NCBI GenBank assembly: GCA_945865935.1 | Contig: CAMBFI010000002.1 | Location: 1-64,000, forward strand | Reading direction: 5' to 3' | Source of the DNA: Bordetella parapertussis | GTDB taxonomy: Bacteria; Pseudomonadota; Gammaproteobacteria; Burkholderiales; Burkholderiaceae_B | Length of the DNA stretch: 64,000 bases | Part shown: one piece after another, positions 38,273 through 47,498 of the stretch | Numbering within the stretch: position 1 is the first letter of the stretch | Layout of the letters: every line of letters starts with the position of its first letter | Program-made: the position numbers and the translations under genes | Notes under the pieces: generated by a model | Seen by the model: the letters and a program-made list of their open reading frames with translations, nothing else | Told to the model about the DNA's origin: nothing | The model's database searches: none

Positions 38273-38347
38273 ATGAAATGGGAAACACCATCAGCAACTG
38301 ATCTGCGTTTTGGTTTTGAAATCACAATGTACATCGCCAATCGCTAA
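38273..38347 (+). CDS. pqqA: coenzyme PQQ precursor peptide PqqA
   Basis: 24-residue ribosomal peptide from which PQQ is made. It reads MKWETPSATDLRFG, then FEITMYIANR; E16 and Y20 in the conserved E-x3-Y are the residues joined and cut out to form the cofactor. A good AGGAG ribosome site lies 7 bases upstream. Too short for an ordinary gene finder but unmistakable, followed by pqqBCDE. A strong hairpin terminator follows 11 bases after the stop. Confidence 0.97.
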   Translation: MKWETPSATDLRFGFEITMYIANR

Positions 38348-38358
38348 TCGTTTTTCAA

Positions 38359-38392
38359 AAGGCCGAGACGAATGTCCCGGCCTTTATTTTTT
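38359..38392 (+). terminator. hairpin terminator/attenuator between pqqA and pqqB
   Basis: AAGGCCGAGAC (38359-38369), loop GAAT, GTCCCGGCCTT (38374-38384): an 11-bp stem with one A-C mismatch, then T-A-TTTTTT. This is a textbook Rho-independent terminator, 8 bases before the pqqB start, which should leave pqqA in excess over pqqBCDE by partial read-through. Confidence 0.85.
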
Positions 38393-38400
38393 GAGTTGTG

Positions 38401-39315
38401 ATGCAAATACGCGTATTGGGCTCCGCGGCTGGCGGGGGATTTCCGCAATGGAACTGTAACTGCCCGAATTGCTCAGGTGTACGCCAAGGCAGCATCAACG
38501 CGCAGATGCGCACTCAGTCCTCTATCATCGTTGGCAACGGATCTCCCGACTGGGCATTGATCAATGCGTCGCCTGATGTACTGACCCAAATCAAACAAAC
38601 ACCTGTTTTGCAACCTGCTAGACAAATGCGTGATAGCGGTATTGCTGCGGTTGTGTTGATGGACGCACAAGTGGATCACGTCACGGGTCTCATGATGTTG
38701 CGCGAAAGAAATTCGCCCCTACCCATTTATGCCACCCAGCAAGTCTTCGACGATCTCACGACAGGTCTGCCGCTGGTCAAAACGCTGTCTCATTACTGCA
38801 CGGTAGAACAGCGATTGATTAGCCCTGCACAAGAAAATTTCAGCATTCCTGAGTTAACAGGCATTGCTTTCAAGCCGATCACACTTTCTAGTAAAGCTCC
38901 GCCCTATTCGCCCCATCGTCATGACCCTCATCCTGGTGACAACATCGGGCTGCTCATAACAGACATGACAAGCGGAAAAAAAGCGTTTTATGCACCGGGG
39001 CTTGGTGTGATTGAGCCGCAAGTCGAGCAAGCTATGCGGCAAGCCGATGTGCTACTAGTCGATGGTACGTTTTGGACCGATGATGAAATGATCGGTATGG
39101 GCCTGTCATCTAAGCGCGCGATCGATATGGGGCATCTGGCCCAATCTGGACCGGGTGGAATGATTGAAGCGTTGGCGTCTTATTCAACCAAGCGGCGAAT
39201 TCTGATTCACATTAACAATACCAATCCCATCCTTCGCGAGGACTCACCGCAAGCGCTGCAACTGAAAGCGCTCGGGATTGAGATCGCTTTTGATGGCATG
39301 CACATAGAGATCTGA
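38401..39315 (+). CDS. pqqB: PqqB, metallo-beta-lactamase-fold hydroxylase of PQQ synthesis
   Basis: 304 residues from ATG 38401 (a GTG one codon earlier exists). Shown in other bacteria to be an iron-dependent hydroxylase of the PQQ pathway. Motifs: [16 protein letters not shown] at the N-terminus with cysteines for a zinc site, [40 protein letters not shown] and LIHINNTNP. Length and spacing are normal; pqqC starts two bases after its stop. Confidence 0.96.
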   Translation: MQIRVLGSAAGGGFPQWNCNCPNCSGVRQGSINAQMRTQSSIIVGNGSPDWALINASPDVLTQIKQTPVLQPARQMRDSGIAAVVLMDAQVDHVTGLMMLRERNSPLPIYATQQVFDDLTTGLPLVKTLSHYCTVEQRLISPAQENFSIPELTGIAFKPITLSSKAPPYSPHRHDPHPGDNIGLLITDMTSGKKAFYAPGLGVIEPQVEQAMRQADVLLVDGTFWTDDEMIGMGLSSKRAIDMGHLAQSGPGGMIEALASYSTKRRILIHINNTNPILREDSPQALQLKALGIEIAFDGMHIEI

Positions 39316-39317
39316 CC

Positions 39318-40031
39318 ATGACCGTATTAAAACCAGCCTGGACGCGTGAAGAGTTCGAAGCCCAACTCCGCGCAAAAGGTCAGAGCTATCATATCCATCA
39401 CCCCTTTAACGTCAAAATGAATGCTGGCGCATGTTCTAAAGAACAGATTCGCGGTTGGGTGTTAAATCGTTTTTACTATCAGTGGATCATCCCCATCAAA
39501 GACGCCGCAGTCCTGTCCAACTGTCAGGATCGTGAAACGCGCCGCAGATGGATTTCCAGAATTCTGGATCATGACGGCTTCGGTGACTACAAAACCGACA
39601 CAGAGTGCGGAGGCCTCGAGGCGTGGACTCGTCTGGGACTGGCGGTTGGCTTAGATCGCGAGACGCTCTGGTCTCTTAAAGAAGTCGAGCCCTCCGTGAA
39701 ATTTGCCTGTGACGCCTATGTCAACTTTGCACGCCAGCAGCCCTGGCAAGAGGCAATCTGTTCTTCTTTGACAGAAATGTTCGCGCCTCAAATTCATAAA
39801 GATCGTCTAGCAACTTGGCCCACACACTACCCATGGATCGAGTCGGCAGGTTTGCATTATTTCCGCTCGCGTATTCCTTTAGCCCAACGTGATGTCGATC
39901 ATGGTCTTGAGGTCACACTCGACCACTTTACAACACGCGCGCAACAAGAACGGGCACTCGACATCCTGCAATTCAAGCTTGATATTTTGTGGTCCATGCT
40001 TGATGGCATTGAAAGAGCCTATCCTGTATGA
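39318..40031 (+). CDS. pqqC: PqqC, pyrroloquinoline-quinone synthase
   Basis: Cofactor-free oxidase that performs ring closure and the final oxidation giving PQQ. 237 residues, all-alpha haem-oxygenase-like fold. Typical sequence: [14 protein letters not shown] near the start, [37 protein letters not shown] and [15 protein letters not shown] near the end. It overlaps pqqD by four bases (ATGA). Confidence 0.97.
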   Translation: MTVLKPAWTREEFEAQLRAKGQSYHIHHPFNVKMNAGACSKEQIRGWVLNRFYYQWIIPIKDAAVLSNCQDRETRRRWISRILDHDGFGDYKTDTECGGLEAWTRLGLAVGLDRETLWSLKEVEPSVKFACDAYVNFARQQPWQEAICSSLTEMFAPQIHKDRLATWPTHYPWIESAGLHYFRSRIPLAQRDVDHGLEVTLDHFTTRAQQERALDILQFKLDILWSMLDGIERAYPV

Positions 40032-40306
40032 GAGACTCCACGCCCGCTCCGCTTCCCGAGCGCCCCCGACTCAACAAACTTTTTCGCTTGCAGTGGGAAG
40101 AGGCACAACAAGCCTATGTGCTGCTTTATCCTGAAGGCATGGTCCAACTCAACCTCAGCGCAGCCGAGATCCTGAAACGCTGCGACGGAGACCACACAAT
40201 TACCCAGCTGATCGCCGAGCTCGAACAGGCATTTGGTGAGACCGATTTGCGCGACCCTATCGAAGGGATGTTACGCGCAGCCTTTGAAAAAGACTGGATT
40301 CAATAG
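40028..40306 (+). CDS. pqqD: PqqD, peptide chaperone
   Basis: 92-residue RiPP recognition protein that binds PqqA and delivers it to PqqE. The core motif [19 protein letters not shown] followed by [14 protein letters not shown] is diagnostic, with the winged-helix tail [20 protein letters not shown]. Coupled to pqqC by an ATGA overlap and 15 bases from pqqE. Confidence 0.96.
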   Translation: MRDSTPAPLPERPRLNKLFRLQWEEAQQAYVLLYPEGMVQLNLSAAEILKRCDGDHTITQLIAELEQAFGETDLRDPIEGMLRAAFEKDWIQ

Positions 40307-40321
40307 GATCCCCCTCAGCCG

Positions 40322-41458
40322 ATGACTCAGCCTGTTATCAAACCACCCTTCTGGTTGCTCGCCGAGCTGACATATCGCTGCCCCCTGCACTGCGTGTTTT
40401 GCTACAACCCGGTCAACTACGACAGCATTAAAAATGAGCTTGATACAGACGCATGGATTCGTGTCATGCGGGAAGCGCGTGCACTCGGCGCCGCACAAAT
40501 AGGATTTTCGGGTGGTGAACCATTGCTTCGCGATGACCTCGACATCTTAGTCGCGGAAGCACGACGGCTTGGTTTCTATACCAATCTCATTACTTCTGGC
40601 GTCGGATTGAACGAGAAAAAGATCGCCTCACTTAAGCAAGCAGGACTCGATCACATTCAGCTTTCCTTTCAAGACTCCACACAAGAGATGAACGACTTTC
40701 TGAGCAGCACGAAAACCTTCGAGCTCAAGAAAAAAGTTGCCGCTTTAATTAAAAAGTATGACTATCCAATGGTGATGAATGTCGTATTGCATCGTCATAA
40801 TATTCCGCACATCGATAAGATTATCGATATGGCGCTTGATCTATCCGCAGAGTATCTCGAACTAGCGAACACACAGTATTACGGCTGGGCGATGAAAAAT
40901 CGTCAACAGCTTTTACCCACCCGCGAACAGCTTGTCGCAGCTGAAGCCACGGTGAATGCCTATCGTGAAAAAATAGGTAAGCAGTGCAAGCTACTCTTTG
41001 TCGTCCCTGATTACTTTGAAGAACGTCCGAAAGCCTGTATGAATGGCTGGGGCTCGATCTTTTTAGATATTGCACCGGATGGGGCGGCCTTACCTTGTCA
41101 CAACGCTAGAGAGTTACCCGGCCTCAACATTCCAAATGTGAAAGAGCACTCCATCCGGGAAATCTGGTTTGAGAGTCAAGCCTTTAATTTCTTTCGCGGT
41201 GACAGCTGGATGCAAGAGCCCTGTCGCTCATGCTCAGAGAAAGAAAAAGACTTTGGTGGCTGTCGCTGCCAAGCATTCCTATTAACAGGCGACCCTGCCG
41301 CGACAGATCCAGTTTGCGCCAAGTCCCCCAATCACCATGTCGTCAAACTTGCGATCAGTGAAGCAGCAGCTGTAGCAAATGCTGATGCTTCAAAAGAATT
41401 TCCATTGATTTTTAGAACTGACGCTAACTCAAAAAGCTTCACAGGACAGACAGACTAG
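40322..41458 (+). CDS. pqqE: PqqE, radical SAM Glu-Tyr cross-linking enzyme
   Basis: Radical SAM/SPASM enzyme that forms the carbon-carbon bond between Glu and Tyr of PqqA. 378 residues. Radical SAM cluster cysteines C20, C24 and C27 in [13 protein letters not shown]; the SAM-binding [11 protein letters not shown]-terminal SPASM cysteines in [29 protein letters not shown] and DPVCAKS. Standard length. It ends the operon; a pqqF/pqqG peptidase gene is not adjacent, as in many bacteria. Confidence 0.97.
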   Translation: MTQPVIKPPFWLLAELTYRCPLHCVFCYNPVNYDSIKNELDTDAWIRVMREARALGAAQIGFSGGEPLLRDDLDILVAEARRLGFYTNLITSGVGLNEKKIASLKQAGLDHIQLSFQDSTQEMNDFLSSTKTFELKKKVAALIKKYDYPMVMNVVLHRHNIPHIDKIIDMALDLSAEYLELANTQYYGWAMKNRQQLLPTREQLVAAEATVNAYREKIGKQCKLLFVVPDYFEERPKACMNGWGSIFLDIAPDGAALPCHNARELPGLNIPNVKEHSIREIWFESQAFNFFRGDSWMQEPCRSCSEKEKDFGGCRCQAFLLTGDPAATDPVCAKSPNHHVVKLAISEAAAVANADASKEFPLIFRTDANSKSFTGQTD

Positions 41459-41483
41459 CGAGGGGGGCTCCGAGGATCTTCCC

Positions 41484-43184
41484 CTACCATGCCTGTCGTT
41501 TTCCACTTACCCAGGTCTGCAACACCTTGATGTCGCCGATTTGTTCGGTGGGAGTTGTTCTGGGATTTTTCTCCAAGACAACAAAGTCAGCAAGCTTACC
41601 CACCTCTAAGCTTCCAATCTTGTCATCGGACATTAATTGATACGCCGCGTCAATTGTCACCGCACGAATCGCGTCGTCAACGGAAATCCGCTCGTTTGGA
41701 CCCAAGACCTTTCGTTGTAACGGACTCTGCCAGACGCGCGTGACACCTTGGGTGATGTACTTCAATGGGCCGTAGGGGGATACAGGCGAGTCGCTGTGAT
41801 AAGCAAAGCGTACACCTTCCCGTTTAAGTGACGCAGAGGGGTCAATACACTCCGCACGCGCAGCGCCCAAAATATGATCATTAAAGGGCTGGCCCCAATA
41901 GTGGACATGGCCGATCGTAAAGCCTGGCACAACGCCTAGTTGTTTTGCTTTGACTAACTGCTCGGGTGTTGTCACGGTGAAGTGTTCGATGCGCAAGCGA
42001 CGAGACTCAGGACGAGGATTGCCTTGAAGTAGCTTCGAATAATTATTGAGCGTTTGCTCGACAGCGCGACTGCCATTCGCATGAACAGAGATTTGCCAAC
42101 CTTGATCAAAGTATGGCTTGATCATCCCCAAGAGCTGCTCGTCTTTGTAATTCAAGTCGCCTCGATACTGGCTCCCAACCGGGTAAGCATAGGGCTCATT
42201 CAGCGCCGCAGTCAGGCCTTGCGTCGATCCATCCGAAATGAATTTCACACCAACATAGCGAAACAAGTCATCCCCGTCATTTGGCTTAACGGCATTAAAG
42301 CTGGGAGGAATCGCGGTTCCATAAAGATAGGCACGAACGCGCACAGGCAGTCCTCCATTTGCCATGAGATATTTGTACAGATTCATCTCATTCTCAAGAC
42401 CAAGGTTGGCGCCCACGGTGATCTCCGCCGAAGTCGTCACGCCCTTGGCCGCGAGCTTTTTTGTAGTATTGCGCATGGCTTGGATCAATTCTTTCTGCGT
42501 TGGCACAGGCATCTTGGCCTGGAAAGGCAGATAAGACGGCGGCTCGATGAGCTTGCCAGTCAGGTTACCTTTTTCGTCTTTGACATAAATTCCACCACCG
42601 GGCGGGTTCGGTGTCAGATTCGTGACCCCCGCCATCTCGAACGCCTTAGTATTCACATAGCCGATATGCCCGGATTGGTTGATGATGAAGATCGGCACAT
42701 CTTTTGAAACTTTGTCCAGGACTTCAGCCGTTAGCTCTGCCATAAATGGTGAAGTTCTTGATGGGTCCACACCAAAGCCTGCTAGCCAGCCGCCTGGTGG
42801 AACGCTCTTGAGTGCAGCCTTGAGCTTTTCACTAATGGTCTCGATTGTGTCGTAGGGCAAGGTGAAGTTAGATAGATCCAACCACAGCCCTTCGACCATT
42901 GAGGTCAGCACGATATGAACATGGGGCTCCACAAAACCAGGCATCAACGTTTGGCCTTGCAAATCAATCAGCTTAGTTGTCTGATTTACCCATGTCTTCT
43001 TGATGTCGGCCTCAGTGCCCAGCGCAACTATCTTTCCATCCTTAACCGCAATGGCCCGAACCTCGTCATTTTTTTCGTTAACCGTGACAATCGGTCCACC
43101 CAAGAAAACCGTATCGGCCTGAGCAAAAATCAACGGGCTATGACAAAGCAAAGTAGTGATCAACAGCTTTTTACATAACCGCAT
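41484..43184 (-). CDS. exported amidohydrolase family 3 protein (YtcJ-like)
   Basis: 566-residue metal-dependent amidohydrolase. Signal peptide LLITTLLCHSPLIFAQ ending at residue 22. Motifs: GGPIVTVNEKNDEVRAIAVKDGKI (first beta-sandwich), GFVEPHVHIVLTS (HxH metal site), ISVHANGSRAVEQTL, RLRIEHFTV and YHSDSPVSP; ends SGKRQAW. YtcJ-like proteins hydrolyse amides or related bonds, with broad unknown specificity. It converges on pqqE, with 25 bases between stops, and has no evident partner. Confidence 0.88.
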   Translation of the reverse strand: MRLCKKLLITTLLCHSPLIFAQADTVFLGGPIVTVNEKNDEVRAIAVKDGKIVALGTEADIKKTWVNQTTKLIDLQGQTLMPGFVEPHVHIVLTSMVEGLWLDLSNFTLPYDTIETISEKLKAALKSVPPGGWLAGFGVDPSRTSPFMAELTAEVLDKVSKDVPIFIINQSGHIGYVNTKAFEMAGVTNLTPNPPGGGIYVKDEKGNLTGKLIEPPSYLPFQAKMPVPTQKELIQAMRNTTKKLAAKGVTTSAEITVGANLGLENEMNLYKYLMANGGLPVRVRAYLYGTAIPPSFNAVKPNDGDDLFRYVGVKFISDGSTQGLTAALNEPYAYPVGSQYRGDLNYKDEQLLGMIKPYFDQGWQISVHANGSRAVEQTLNNYSKLLQGNPRPESRRLRIEHFTVTTPEQLVKAKQLGVVPGFTIGHVHYWGQPFNDHILGAARAECIDPSASLKREGVRFAYHSDSPVSPYGPLKYITQGVTRVWQSPLQRKVLGPNERISVDDAIRAVTIDAAYQLMSDDKIGSLEVGKLADFVVLEKNPRTTPTEQIGDIKVLQTWVSGKRQAW

Positions 43185-43377
43185 TGTTTTTACCTTTAAA
43201 GATTAAGCGTTCAACGGAATTAGCTTCATTTTACTTAGATAACGGAGAGTTGTAGTGAAAATCAACCATTCAATGCAAGTGATGAGGTGTTCAGGCTGAG
43301 AAAGCGGCTCATCTAAGCTTTTGCTTGAATGCTGATGGATTTAAATGTCGACGGTTTTCTGCCGCATGTTGCACTAT

Positions 43378-44664
43378 TTAAAAATAGACGAACTTGACCA
43401 AAAATAAGATCGCGACCAACCAGGTTGCGGGATGCAGACTGCGCACTTTGCCTGTCAAGGTTTTTAAGACGACGTAGCTAATAAAACCAAACGCTAAGCC
43501 GTTGGCGATGGAATAGGTAAACGGCATGATGAGCGCAGTCAATGCAGCCGGCACGGCATCTGTCACATCGTCCCAGTTGATTTCTTTAAACTCTCGCATC
43601 ATCAACCCCGCGACATACAACAGCGCGGGAGCGGTTGCATACGCAGGAACTGAACCTGCTAGCGGCGAAATAAATAGTGCGGCTAAAAACAAAAGTCCTA
43701 TGACAAGCGCGGTCAAACCAGTTCGCCCGCCCGCCTGCACGCCTGCTGCGCTTTCGATATAGGCGGTCGTACTGCTAGTGCCAAACGCGGCACCGGCCAC
43801 AATTGCCGTGCTATCTGCAAACAGGGCGCGTCCAAGATTACCTTTTCTTTCATCGGTGACCAGGCCCGCGCGTTTCGCAATACCGATTAGTGTGCCGGTC
43901 GCATCAAACACCTCAACCAGCACGAAGACCATGATCACACTGATCAAGCCCGCCTGCAAAGCACCCGCTAAGTCCATCTGCAAGAAGGTCGGAGTGAGGC
44001 TTGGTGGTGCGGCAAAAAATCCTATAAATTCATTATGACCGTTTAACGTTGCAAACACGGTAACCGCCAAAATTCCAATCAGAATTGCACCACGTACCCG
44101 TAATGCATCAAGCGCTGCAATCACAAAGAACCCAAAAATGGCGTACAGGACAGAGGGCTCATGTAAGCTTCCGAGCGTAATTTTTGTGGCTTGATTCGCC
44201 ACCACAACACCCGCGCCACTTAACGCAATAATTGCTAGGAACAATCCGATCCCCGCAACAATAGCGCTGCGCAGTACGTTAGGAATACCCGCGATCAACC
44301 ACGCTCGAATGCCAGTGATCGTCAGTAACAAAAAAATGACCCCGGAGATGAAGACTGCACCTAATGCCTGTTGCCAAGTGAAGCCCATTGCACCGACCAC
44401 CGTGAATGCAAAGGTAGCGTTCAATCCCATACCTGGCGCCATCCCTACAGGCCAGTTTGCAACAAGCGCCATCATTAAACTGCCCAGCGCCGCGGCCAAG
44501 CAGGTCGCAACAAAGACCGCCCCCTTGTCCATCCCGGTCGACGACAAAATGACCGGATTGACAAACAAGATGTAGGACATCGTCAAAAAGGTGGTGAATC
44601 CTGCAACAAGCTCGGTACGCACGTCAGTTTGCTGCGCGCGAAGATGGAATAGTTTTTCAAGCAT
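43378..44664 (-). CDS. NCS2/AzgA-type purine permease
   Basis: 428-residue inner membrane transporter of the nucleobase:cation symporter 2 family, AzgA (adenine/guanine/hypoxanthine) branch. Marks: TDVRTELVAGFTTFLTMSYILFVNP at the start, GMAPGMGLNATFAF, FVLVEVFDATGTLIGIA, FGTSSTTAYIESAAGVQAGGRTG and about 12 hydrophobic segments. Length is normal. Monocistronic. I looked for a purine riboswitch in the 230-base upstream region and saw none. Confidence 0.9.
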   Translation of the reverse strand: MLEKLFHLRAQQTDVRTELVAGFTTFLTMSYILFVNPVILSSTGMDKGAVFVATCLAAALGSLMMALVANWPVGMAPGMGLNATFAFTVVGAMGFTWQQALGAVFISGVIFLLLTITGIRAWLIAGIPNVLRSAIVAGIGLFLAIIALSGAGVVVANQATKITLGSLHEPSVLYAIFGFFVIAALDALRVRGAILIGILAVTVFATLNGHNEFIGFFAAPPSLTPTFLQMDLAGALQAGLISVIMVFVLVEVFDATGTLIGIAKRAGLVTDERKGNLGRALFADSTAIVAGAAFGTSSTTAYIESAAGVQAGGRTGLTALVIGLLFLAALFISPLAGSVPAYATAPALLYVAGLMMREFKEINWDDVTDAVPAALTALIMPFTYSIANGLAFGFISYVVLKTLTGKVRSLHPATWLVAILFLVKFVYF

Positions 44665-44895
44665 GAGCGGCTCCTTTGAAATGATGAATAGCCTCTAATT
44701 CAACCGGGATCTCGGCCCAGGGTGCTTTCTTTGCACTTAAGTTTAATATGTGTTTATGCACCCAAATGCCAATCCTGCTCAGCCGGACCCAAATAAGTCG
44801 GTTTTCTATTCGATCGGGCATATCTCACGTAAATCGAAAGAGGCGGGCTCTGCCTCTCCCTTGCCGCCAAACAACTCTAAAAAAACGGGGCCGAT

Positions 44896-45669
44896 TTGAG
44901 TCCACGCCAATTCGCCCACCTATCGGTCACACTGACGGATAGGGCTCGGACCAAGCAGAATAACTGGGCCCTCGGTGGGATCTTGGCATTTGTCGCCGGC
45001 GCAGTGAATGCGGGTGGCTTTCTCGCCGGGCAGCGCTATACCTCGCACATGACTGGCATTATTTCTGGCATAGCCGATGACCTTGTCATCAGTGAAATTG
45101 CCATCGTCCTTGCGGGCATCGCTTTCCTGATGAGTTTTGTCTTTGGCGCTGCAGTCACCGCGATACTTATCAACTGGGCGAGGCGCAAACATCTACACAG
45201 CGAGTTTGCACTTTCGTTATGCCTCGAAGCGATTTTGCTGCTGTTGTTCGGCGTGCTGGGCTTTTCGCTCAACATATTAGTTGAGGTTTTTGTACCGACA
45301 ACGATCTTGGTTTTATGTTTTGTGATGGGCTTACAAAATGCCATTATGACTAAAATTTCAAAGGCCGAAATTCGCACGACGCACATGACAGGTGTCGTCA
45401 CCGACATCGGCATCGAACTGGGTAGGTTGCTGTACTGGAATCGAGATCATTCATCGATACCGCAGAAGCGCGTCGTGGCAGACCGCGAGAAGCTAAAAAT
45501 TCACCTTGTCATTTTTTCGCTTTTTTTGATTGGCGGTATCGTGGGTGCGATTTCTTTTAAGCACTTCGGTTACGTGACGACAGTTCCCCTTGCAGGCTTT
45601 CTGATATTGATTTCACTGCCTCCCATCGTCAAAGATTTGATAGACTTGGTTAAAGCAAAGCGTGCGTAG
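44896..45669 (+). CDS. YoaK/DUF1275-family membrane protein
   Basis: About 257 residues from TTG 44896 (start not certain). Six hydrophobic segments (LGGILAFVAGAVNAGGFL; IAIVLAGIAFLMSFVFGAAV; LLLFGVLGFSLNILV). The DUF1275 hallmarks are GAVNAGGFLAGQRYTSHMTG and, in the second half, GLQNAIMTKISKAEIRTTHMTGVVTD. Function unknown; family members are often beside transport or stress genes. Divergent from the purine permease. Confidence 0.88.
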   Translation: MSPRQFAHLSVTLTDRARTKQNNWALGGILAFVAGAVNAGGFLAGQRYTSHMTGIISGIADDLVISEIAIVLAGIAFLMSFVFGAAVTAILINWARRKHLHSEFALSLCLEAILLLLFGVLGFSLNILVEVFVPTTILVLCFVMGLQNAIMTKISKAEIRTTHMTGVVTDIGIELGRLLYWNRDHSSIPQKRVVADREKLKIHLVIFSLFLIGGIVGAISFKHFGYVTTVPLAGFLILISLPPIVKDLIDLVKAKRA

Positions 45670-45696
45670 CATCACACTCAGAACGATGCGCCGGAT

Positions 45697-46839
45697 CTAG
45701 ACAAGTCTTGACGCACCCAGCATCTCTTTTGTTAACCCCCAATCCGCAATCGCGGGAGGGATGGGAAGTCCTCGAACAAGTGCGGCACACGCTTCACCCA
45801 TCGCCGGAGAGGTTTGGATACCGTAGCCGCCTTGCGCTGCGATCCAAAAAAATCCTGGCTGCACTTCATCAAAGCCTCCTACTAAACCGTGATCGTCAAC
45901 AAACGAACGTAGCCCCGCCCAGGTATGGCTAGGACGTCTTATCTTGAACGTCGTCACGGATTCGATTCGATCAATCGCAATTGCGATATCGAGTTCTTCA
46001 GGCTGCACATCTTGTGGTGGGACAGGGTCAGCGTTAGCAGGGGAAACTAATACCTGCCTTGCGTCAGGTTTAAAGTACCAATTCTCTGATGCCCCGTAAG
46101 TCATGGGCCACTTAGAGAAATCACCGAAACCCTCCGGCTTAAAAAGCAAGGCTGACCGTCGACAGGGTTGCAGCCCAATCCTAGACGCACCGGCCATCCT
46201 AGCGAGTTCGTCGGCCCAAGCACCAGCTGCGTCAATCACGACGGGGGCCTGCCACGTTTCATTTTTTTGTGTGGTGACAGTCCATTGATTATCGTGCTGG
46301 TCTAGACCAACGACTTCGCTGTGAACACGCACTTCGCCGCCTCGTGCCACGGCGCCCCGCAAGTATCCTTGATGGATAGCGTTCACGTCCATATCCGCCG
46401 CATCAGGCTCAATCAGCGCGTCCACGACCCTTTCAGGCCGTAATGCAGGTGATAACTGACAGGCCTGCGCACCAGTGAGGCGACGCGCTCCGGTATGCAT
46501 TTGCGCTAACACCGCCCAATGCTGCTCAAGTGCAGCCTCCTGTCCCCGCTCGGCAACCATCAACGCCCCGCGAGGGCTAAGCAATGGATGAGCACAAAAT
46601 CCCTGCGGCGGCACGTCAAAAAACTTTTTGCTTGCTAGCGTAAGCGCTCGCACCTGCGCATTTCCGTAACTCGCCATATATAGAGCGGCAGAGCGCCCCG
46701 TCGAATGGAAGCCAGGATGTGGCTCGCGCTCTAGGATCACCACCTTGCCATGCGGTGCGAGCCAATACGCCACAGAAGCGCCTGCGATGCCTGCACCAAT
46801 AATGACGAAATCAACTTTAGTCACCGAATCTGACATCAT
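45697..46839 (-). CDS. FAD-dependent oxidoreductase of the DAO (glycine/D-amino acid oxidase) family
   Basis: About 380 residues. The frame starts at TTG 46848; I prefer ATG 46839 or the next ATG, just behind GGGTAGG. Dinucleotide-binding GAGIAGASVAYWLAPHGKVVILERE near the N-terminus, then GFHSTGRSAALYMASYG, IDAAGAWADELARMAG, and the C-terminal FAD site GFFWIAAQGGYGIQTSPAMGEA. These fit the DAO family, which oxidises amines or amino acids; substrate not predictable. No partner gene is evident. Confidence 0.85.
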   Translation of the reverse strand: MMSDSVTKVDFVIIGAGIAGASVAYWLAPHGKVVILEREPHPGFHSTGRSAALYMASYGNAQVRALTLASKKFFDVPPQGFCAHPLLSPRGALMVAERGQEAALEQHWAVLAQMHTGARRLTGAQACQLSPALRPERVVDALIEPDAADMDVNAIHQGYLRGAVARGGEVRVHSEVVGLDQHDNQWTVTTQKNETWQAPVVIDAAGAWADELARMAGASRIGLQPCRRSALLFKPEGFGDFSKWPMTYGASENWYFKPDARQVLVSPANADPVPPQDVQPEELDIAIAIDRIESVTTFKIRRPSHTWAGLRSFVDDHGLVGGFDEVQPGFFWIAAQGGYGIQTSPAMGEACAALVRGLPIPPAIADWGLTKEMLGASRLV

Positions 46840-46909
46840 CCTACCCAAAATATGTGGCTCAGATTACGGAAGCGAGCACCGATTGTCTTTAACGTAAACT
46901 ATACCGCGC

Positions 46910-47494
46910 CTAGGGTTTGATGCGTGCCAAGTAGTATGACAACGCAGCAAGGTCAGCATCCGACACGCCAATAACGGAAGCCGCCATATTTGAATCCCGT
47001 CCTATCGCCTGCCCATTTTTAAACTGCAAGAGGCTATGAAGCAGGAAATCGTCTCGCTGTCCTGCAAGCCGAGGGATTTGCTCTCTGCCTACATAATTTG
47101 GTAAGTGGCAAATTCCACAACGCATACCCTGCGCCAGTTTTTCACCTTGCGCGAAAAGCTCTGGATCTTTGTCGGCAGGAATGTCCGTCAAGCTCAATCC
47201 CGCATAATATTTTGCAATCACAATGACTTCATCATCCGTCAAGCCATCGAGCATACCTTTCATGGACGGTATGTCGCGCACACCTTCACGGATTAAAACA
47301 AGCTGGTTTTCTATAAATATTTTCGGCTGTCCTGCCAACGAGGGCACGCCTTTGATATCAGACTTACCTTTTGCGCCATGACACGCCACACACACGGCTT
47401 GCCTGGGGAAATCTGTCTGCGCAGAACAAAACGGGGCAGCCATCACGGCCACCCCGAGAAGCACTGCAGTCTTTATAGACGACAACAGTGACAT
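46910..47494 (-). CDS. dihaem cytochrome c (c4-like), module 2
   Basis: 194 residues, paralogue of the cytochrome at 35260-35844 and the same length. Signal peptide ending PFCSAQ; haem sites CVACH (C35, C38, H39) and CGICH (C126-H130); RLAGQRDDFLLHSLLQFKNGQ and GRDSNMAAS are almost unchanged between the copies. It follows its dehydrogenase by four bases. Likely electron acceptor for that enzyme. Confidence 0.9.
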   Translation of the reverse strand: MSLLSSIKTAVLLGVAVMAAPFCSAQTDFPRQAVCVACHGAKGKSDIKGVPSLAGQPKIFIENQLVLIREGVRDIPSMKGMLDGLTDDEVIVIAKYYAGLSLTDIPADKDPELFAQGEKLAQGMRCGICHLPNYVGREQIPRLAGQRDDFLLHSLLQFKNGQAIGRDSNMAASVIGVSDADLAALSYYLARIKP

Positions 47495-47498
47495 CTAA

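Noticed and set aside
42054-42707. 217-codon plus-strand open frame inside the amidohydrolase gene
   Set aside because: Antisense shadow; the minus frame has a signal peptide and metal-binding motifs.
44665-44895. Purine riboswitch ahead of the NCS2 permease gene
   Set aside because: No three-way junction with the conserved loop sequences could be drawn, and the class is rare in betaproteobacteria.
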